A stretch of DNA of 46,728 nt from Allobosea sp. 12-68-7 (lineage in GTDB: Bacteria > Pseudomonadota > Alphaproteobacteria > Rhizobiales > Beijerinckiaceae), in the NCBI GenBank assembly GCA_002279705.1, contig NCCO01000003.1:1-46728 (forward strand), given 5' to 3'. The translations under genes were made by a program, and so were the position numbers. The notes beneath the pieces are model-generated. The model did no database searches and had not been told where the DNA came from. It saw only the letters and a program-made list of their open reading frames with translations. The first letter of the stretch is position 1, and each line of letters begins with the position of its first letter. Positions 41,867 to 46,728 of this stretch are shown piece by piece.

Positions 41867-42133
41867 CGCGTCTCGATCATGCGTCCCGAGGCCCCGGTGT
41901 CGTCCAGCCGTGTCGGCGGGGCCGACTCAGGCCTTCCGCGCCACCGTGCCGCCGCACTGGCGTAGCGGCAGCGAAGCGATTTTCCAAGCAGGGGCCGACT
42001 TTCGCGCGCGCGGATCCATCGCGCACACGGAGGCATCGCGACATCGGGCATTGGCGATTTGACAATCATTTGCCGCGAACCTGAGGCAGCGGACCGTGTT
42101 GGGACGGCAATGACCCTATGCAGAGACGGATCG

Positions 42134-42574
42134 ATGAACACGGCACCTCTTCAGCAACTGGTCTACACCTCCATCTATCGCGCGGGTCGGGTCGACAGCG
42201 AGTTGCAGGCGCTGCGCGCGATTCTGTCGGTGTCGCGTCGCAACAATCTCGCCGCCGGCGTCACCGGCTTCCTGATCTTCGACCGCGACAGCTTCGTGCA
42301 GGTTCTGGAAGGGCCCCGCGAGGCGCTCGACGCGACGATGGCCCGCATCGCCCAGGACGACCGGCATCGGGACGTCGCGGTGATCGATATCCGCCCGATC
42401 AGCGAGCGCGTCTTCCAGGCCTGGACGATGGGGGGCTGTCGCCGTACCCCGCAGCAGCAACCGATCTTCGCCGCTTACGGCATCCCCGACCGGATCGACC
42501 GGACCGAGCTTTTCTTCGAGACGGTCGTGTCCCTGGCGCGGGATCTCAGCACCCAGACGTCGGCACAGGGCTGA
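42134..42574 (+). CDS. BLUF-domain blue-light sensor protein
   Basis: 146 residues from the ATG at 42134 (MNTAPLQQLVYTS); in-frame ATGs at 42059 and 42110 are upstream but lie before the domain. Flavin-site residues are visible: Y11 in LVYTS, N37/N38 in RRNNLAAGVTGFL, Q56 in FVQVLEGP and a Trp/Met in AWTMGG. The C-terminal 45 residues form the capping helices, and there is no output domain, so it acts through partner proteins. The gene is isolated: divergent from the flippase and 96 bp before a GNAT gene. Confidence 0.92.
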   Translation: MNTAPLQQLVYTSIYRAGRVDSELQALRAILSVSRRNNLAAGVTGFLIFDRDSFVQVLEGPREALDATMARIAQDDRHRDVAVIDIRPISERVFQAWTMGGCRRTPQQQPIFAAYGIPDRIDRTELFFETVVSLARDLSTQTSAQG

Positions 42575-42670
42575 AGACACGCCCGATGGGCTTCGCATGC
42601 GCGGCCCGAATGCCCGGCGGCGGCACTGCCGCTATCGCCGGGCCGCGGAGCCGGCTATGGCGAGGGCGCC

Positions 42671-43171
42671 ATGACCGCCCCGCCGCTTCCCCTCCGCCCG
42701 GCCCGTGACGACGACTCCGCGCCGCTCGCAGCGCTGATCGCCGCGAGCTTTGCCGAATATCCGAACTGTTACTTCGAATGGGCGGAGTTTCCCGAGCTGC
42801 GCCGTCCGGCCAGCCATTTCGCCGCGAAGGGCGGCCGGCTCTGGGTCGCCGACGCGCCGGGAGGCGGGATCGCCGCTTCGCTCGGCGCCACCCCGGTGCC
42901 GGCGCAGAACGCAGTCGAGATCACCAAGGTCTATGCCGCGCCCGCCTTCCGCGGCTCGGGCCTGGCGCAGGCCCTCTTCGGCGAGGCGCTGCGCTTTGCC
43001 CGCGAGGGCGGGTTCGAGGCGATGATGCTGTGGTCGGACACGCGCTTCGCGCGCGGACATCGCTTCTACGAGAAGCTGGGCTTCCGGCGCTGGCCCGGCG
43101 AGCGCTACCTCGCCGACGTGTCCGAAACCTGGGAGTTCCATTTCCGGCTCGACCTGCGCGGCGCGCCATGA
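42671..43171 (+). CDS. GNAT-family N-acetyltransferase
   Basis: 166 residues. It opens LPLRPARDDDSAPLAALIAASF and has the acetyl-CoA motif VYAAPAFRGSGLAQALFGEALRFA (about residues 88-111), then HRFYEKLGFRRW. The stop overlaps the exporter start (ATGA), so the two are coupled. A possible link is acetylation and export of the same small molecule, which is inference. Confidence 0.88.
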   Translation: MTAPPLPLRPARDDDSAPLAALIAASFAEYPNCYFEWAEFPELRRPASHFAAKGGRLWVADAPGGGIAASLGATPVPAQNAVEITKVYAAPAFRGSGLAQALFGEALRFAREGGFEAMMLWSDTRFARGHRFYEKLGFRRWPGERYLADVSETWEFHFRLDLRGAP

Positions 43172-44010
43172 GCCTCAGCCCCGCCCTGCGCGCCCTGCTG
43201 GGCATCGCGCTGCTCACCGTCATGGATGCGGTGATCAAGGCGCAGATGCAGGAGCATCCCTTCATCGTGGCGCTGTTCATGCGCTTCGCGATGGGCGGCG
43301 TCTGCGCGCTCGTGGTGCTCGCCATCGCGCGGCCGCCCGTGCCGACGCGCGCCAGCGTAATCGGCAACAGCGTGCGCGTGCCGGTCGTGGTGCTGACGGC
43401 GGGCAGCTTCTTCTACTCGATCTCGGTCCTGCCGCTGGCGGAGGCGCTGACGCTCGCCTTCCTCGCGCCCGTCTTCGTGGCGCTTCTCGGCGGGGTGCTG
43501 CTGAAGGAGAAGATGGACGCGCGGATCTGGCAGGCGCTCGGCTTCGGCGTGGCGGGCATGCTCGTCATGGTCTGGCCGCGGCTGCAGGGGCAGGTCAGCG
43601 GCGCCGGGCTCGGCGTGGCCGCTGCCCTGTTCTCGGCCGTGACCTATGCCTTCAACCTCATCCTGCTGCGGCGCATCGCGCTGAAGGAGCATCCGGCGGT
43701 CATCGTCGCCTTCCAGAACTGCGGGCCGGCCCTGCTGCTGGCGGTGCCCGCCGCGCTCGTCTTCGTGCCGCTGAGTGCTGCCGATCTCCTGATCTATCTC
43801 GCGGCCGGCGCGCTCGGGGTCGCCGGCCATCTGACCCTGACCTCGGCCTTCGCGCGGGCGGAAGCCTCGCGTCTGGCGCCGCTGGAATACACCGCGCTGA
43901 TCTGGGCGAGCCTGCTCGGCTATGCCTTCTTCGACGAGGTGCCGCTGATCACCACCTATGCGGGCGCGGTGCTGATCGTCGCGGGCGCGATCGCGATCAG
44001 CCGGCGTTGA
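43168..44010 (+). CDS. EamA/DMT-family metabolite exporter
   Basis: 280 residues from the ATG overlapping the GNAT stop; the open frame runs upstream to 42778 inside the GNAT gene without meaning. Ten membrane segments in two EamA repeats, the first ending near LGGVLLKEKMDARIWQALGFGVAGMLVMV and the second near LIWASLLGYAFFDEVPLITTYAGAVLIVAGAI. The substrate is unknown. Confidence 0.9.
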   Translation: MSLSPALRALLGIALLTVMDAVIKAQMQEHPFIVALFMRFAMGGVCALVVLAIARPPVPTRASVIGNSVRVPVVVLTAGSFFYSISVLPLAEALTLAFLAPVFVALLGGVLLKEKMDARIWQALGFGVAGMLVMVWPRLQGQVSGAGLGVAAALFSAVTYAFNLILLRRIALKEHPAVIVAFQNCGPALLLAVPAALVFVPLSAADLLIYLAAGALGVAGHLTLTSAFARAEASRLAPLEYTALIWASLLGYAFFDEVPLITTYAGAVLIVAGAIAISRR

Positions 44011-44016
44011 GGCGGC

Positions 44017-44496
44017 TCACCGCGGCGCCCGCGCCGGAAAGATCACGCAGGTCTCGGTGCCATGCGCGAGCAGCTTGCCGCGCTCGTCGAGCAGCCGGCC
44101 CTCGCTGGTCGCCACCGTGCCGCCGCGGTGGATGACCTTGCCCTCGCAGCGCACGATGCCGCTCTCGGGCATGACCGGGCGGACATAGTTCAGCTTCATC
44201 TCCAGCGTGGTGTAGCCTTCGCCCGGCTTCAGCGTCGCATGGGTGGCGCAGGCCATGTCGGAATCGAGGATCGTCGCCGTCCAGCCGCCATGGACCGTGC
44301 CGAGCGGGTTGAAGAAGCGCGCCGAGGGGCGGCCGGTGAAGACCACCCTGCCCTCCTCCACCTCGACGAGATCGAGATCCATCGCATCGGCGAAGGGCGG
44401 GCCGGGGTGGCGGCCCTCGATCATGCCGCGCAGGAAATCGAGGCCGCTGCCCGCCAGCAGCGTCTCCCGCGATACCACTCCGACGTCGCGCGCCAT
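44017..44496 (-). CDS. PaaI-family hotdog thioesterase
   Basis: 159 residues with the hotdog core: ARFFNPLGTVHGGWTATILDSDMACATHATL, where GTVHGG is the family signature, then YTTLEMKLNYVRPV and a C-terminal GRLLDERGKLLAHGTETCVIF. It hydrolyses an acyl- or aryl-CoA thioester. It lies downstream of a MarR regulator on the same strand, with a good inverted repeat just before its start. Confidence 0.9.
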   Translation of the reverse strand: MARDVGVVSRETLLAGSGLDFLRGMIEGRHPGPPFADAMDLDLVEVEEGRVVFTGRPSARFFNPLGTVHGGWTATILDSDMACATHATLKPGEGYTTLEMKLNYVRPVMPESGIVRCEGKVIHRGGTVATSEGRLLDERGKLLAHGTETCVIFPARAPR

Positions 44497-44511
44497 GGCC
44501 GGCCCTCAATT

Positions 44512-44527
44512 TCGTGTAGATACACGA
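44512..44527. promoter_or_regulatory. Candidate MarR operator upstream of the thioesterase gene
   Basis: TCGTGTA (44512-44518) and TACACGA (44521-44527) are perfect 7-bp arms with a 2-nt spacer, 16 bp upstream of the thioesterase ATG and 33 bp from the MarR stop. A 16-bp near-perfect palindrome of this kind is typical of a MarR dimer site. Binding is inferred. Confidence 0.6.
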
Positions 44528-44560
44528 TAGGGAGGTATCCCCGGCCCGGTCAAGCCGTCT

Positions 44561-45028
44561 TCAGCCGGCTCCGCGCGCCACGCGCCGCAACGCCTTGAGC
44601 CGGTCGCGCATCTGGCTCCAGTCGTCCTGGCCGAGCCCGCCCTCGATCCGCTCCTGCGCCGCGCGCCAATGCGGGATCGCCGCGTCGATGGCGGCGCGGC
44701 CCTTCGGCGTCACGCCATAGATTGAGGCCCTGCCCTTGCAGGCGACCGGCTCGATCAGCCCCTCGGCCGCGAGCAGCTGGAGGTTGCGGGTCAAAGAGGT
44801 GCGCTCCAGCGCGAAGCGCTCGGCCAGTTCGGTGACCGAGCGCCAGGCGCCGGTGCTCAGCGCCGAGAGCAGGACGAACTGGGTGATCTTCAGGCCGCTC
44901 GAGCGCATCGCCTCGTCATAGGCGCGGGTGACGGCGCGCGCCGTCATCCGCACATGCAGCGCGACGCAGGTGCGGGCGATGTCGTCGAGGACCTCGGGCG
45001 TGGCGGGCGACGGATCGGGGGGGGTCAT
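44561..45028 (-). CDS. MarR-family transcriptional regulator
   Basis: 155 residues from the ATG at 45028 (MTPPDPSPATPE); the frame is open upstream to 45199, into the groESL control region, but only this start gives family length. The winged helix spans about residues 50-110: ITQFVLLSALSTGAWRSVTELAERFALERTSLTRNLQLLAAEGLI with a basic wing (CKGRASIYGVTPKG). It probably controls the downstream thioesterase through the palindrome between the two genes. It is divergent from groES. Confidence 0.9.
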   Translation of the reverse strand: MTPPDPSPATPEVLDDIARTCVALHVRMTARAVTRAYDEAMRSSGLKITQFVLLSALSTGAWRSVTELAERFALERTSLTRNLQLLAAEGLIEPVACKGRASIYGVTPKGRAAIDAAIPHWRAAQERIEGGLGQDDWSQMRDRLKALRRVARGAG

Positions 45029-45144
45029 GGCGCCATGGTAGCGCCTTCCGCCCGCCTTGGCAGCCGCCAAGTCCCTGAGCCGGGCCCGGACTGCGCCGCA
45101 TTCACCATCGGAGTCCGAGAGCGCGTCTTTCCGGTGCTTGTTTT

Positions 45145-45174
45145 CTTGACTCTGGAAGGGGGCAGCCCTATCTC
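45145..45174 (+). promoter_or_regulatory. groESL promoter
   Basis: TTGACT (45146-45151) and TATCTC (45169-45174) are separated by 17 bp. The same stretch reads CTTGAC...CCTATCT, close to the alphaproteobacterial heat-shock sigma-32 pattern. It ends 11 bp before the CIRCE element. The start of transcription has not been placed. Confidence 0.65.
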
Positions 45175-45185
45175 CGCGCCATCGG

Positions 45186-45212
45186 TTAGCACTCGCCAAT
45201 GGGGACTGCTAA
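45186..45212. promoter_or_regulatory. CIRCE element (HrcA operator), one mismatch
   Basis: TTAGCACTC (45186-45194), a 9-nt spacer and GACTGCTAA (45204-45212). The left arm is the exact consensus. The right arm differs from GAGTGCTAA at one base. It lies between the promoter and groES, the standard place for HrcA repression. Confidence 0.92.
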
Positions 45213-45276
45213 CAGATGCCCGCGCGGGCGGATCCTGAGGCCCGCATCGAATTTGTACCGAGAGGAAGACAGAACC

Positions 45277-45564
45277 ATGAAGTTCCGTCCGCTGCATGAC
45301 CGCGTTGTGGTCCGCCGCCTTGATGGCGAAGAGAAGACCAAGGGTGGCATCATCATCCCCGACACCGCCAAGGAGAAGCCGCAGGAGGGCGAGATCGTCG
45401 CCGTCGGCCCCGGCGCTCGTGACGAAGCCGGCAAGCTCGTGGCCCTGGACGTCAAGAAGGGCGACCGCGTCCTTTTCGGCAAGTGGTCCGGCACCGAGGT
45501 GAAGATCGATGGTCAGGACCTCCTGATCATGAAGGAATCCGACATCATGGGCGTCATCGGCTGA
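45277..45564 (+). CDS. groS: Co-chaperonin GroES
   Basis: 95 residues, the usual length. The N-terminus [33 protein letters not shown] contains the mobile loop that docks on Gro[17 protein letters not shown] and [30 protein letters not shown] are intact. A GAGGAAG site precedes the ATG at 45277. It caps GroEL for ATP-driven folding and is expressed from the CIRCE-controlled promoter. GroES itself looks normal, in contrast to the following groEL. Confidence 0.97.
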   Translation: MKFRPLHDRVVVRRLDGEEKTKGGIIIPDTAKEKPQEGEIVAVGPGARDEAGKLVALDVKKGDRVLFGKWSGTEVKIDGQDLLIMKESDIMGVIG

Positions 45565-45612
45565 TAGCCGCCTGACTTTGCCTTTCCGTTTGCATTCCAA
45601 GGAGTAGCTCTC

Positions 45613-46728
<1,116 letters not shown>

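Noticed and set aside
42778-44010. A GNAT-exporter fusion of 410 codons
   Set aside because: The first 130 codons are an alternative frame of the GNAT gene; the exporter begins at the ATGA overlap at 43168.

Overview
The window is about 46.7 kb of high-GC DNA with dense, mostly operonic genes. No tRNA, rRNA, CRISPR array or insertion sequence could be recognised. Gene content points to an alphaproteobacterium of the Hyphomicrobiales (Rhizobiales): an Mla-type MCE transporter with STAS-MlaE permease, malonyl-CoA synthetase plus decarboxylase, several solute-binding-protein ABC importers, paired YkuD L,D-transpeptidases, a BLUF photoreceptor, and groESL behind a CIRCE element. Bosea or a close relative is my best guess from protein flavour, but this is inference.

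Layout. 1-400 is the 3' end of a large coiled-coil protein, followed by a terminator. 566-4347 (-) is an Mla/MCE lipid-transport operon (permease, ATPase, MCE protein, lipoprotein). 4640-5584 (+) is a CheZ-like protein. 5572-9933 (-) is a NitT/TauT-type ABC importer with an FAD-linked oxidase, divergent from a creatininase-family amidohydrolase (10135-10938 +). 10981-11629 (-) is a RelE/HigB-type toxin with an XRE antitoxin. 11691-15994 (-) holds malonyl-CoA synthetase, malonyl-CoA decarboxylase and a four-carbon acid-sugar kinase. 16269-22464 (+) is a peptide-type ABC importer followed by a gamma-glutamyltransferase-family enzyme and a DUF1028 protein. 22551-23111 (+) is an orphan VgrG-like beta-helix protein. 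23169-34983 (-) is a long same-strand catabolic region: GNAT-RidA-PLP enzyme, metallohydrolase, vapBC, N-carbamoyl-D-amino-acid hydrolase, a second peptide-type importer, amidase and N-carbamoyl-L-amino-acid hydrolase. 35182-37188 (-) is a chemoreceptor. 37712-40256 holds two L,D-transpeptidases around a DUF2076 protein. 40439-45028 carries a flippase, BLUF protein, GNAT, EamA exporter, thioesterase and MarR regulator. 45145-46728 is the heat-shock groESL operon, cut by the window end.

How the genes fit together. The middle 30 kb looks like a scavenging region for amides, carbamoyl amino acids, gamma-glutamyl compounds and small peptides. It has three importers and many C-N hydrolases, including carbamoylases of both stereochemical types. 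In all three importer operons a palindrome or hairpin follows the binding-protein gene, which would fit higher expression of the binding protein than of the membrane parts.

The most striking anomaly is at the right edge. groEL is in frame and well conserved, but it lacks about 39 residues near its N-terminus (equivalent to E. coli residues 17-55). This removes the GPKGR nucleotide-binding loop and the KDG aspartate, while the start, ribosome-binding site and the rest of the visible protein are intact. As read, the chaperonin should not bind or hydrolyse ATP normally. It is either a real lesion, a divergent paralogue, or a sequence error or alteration.
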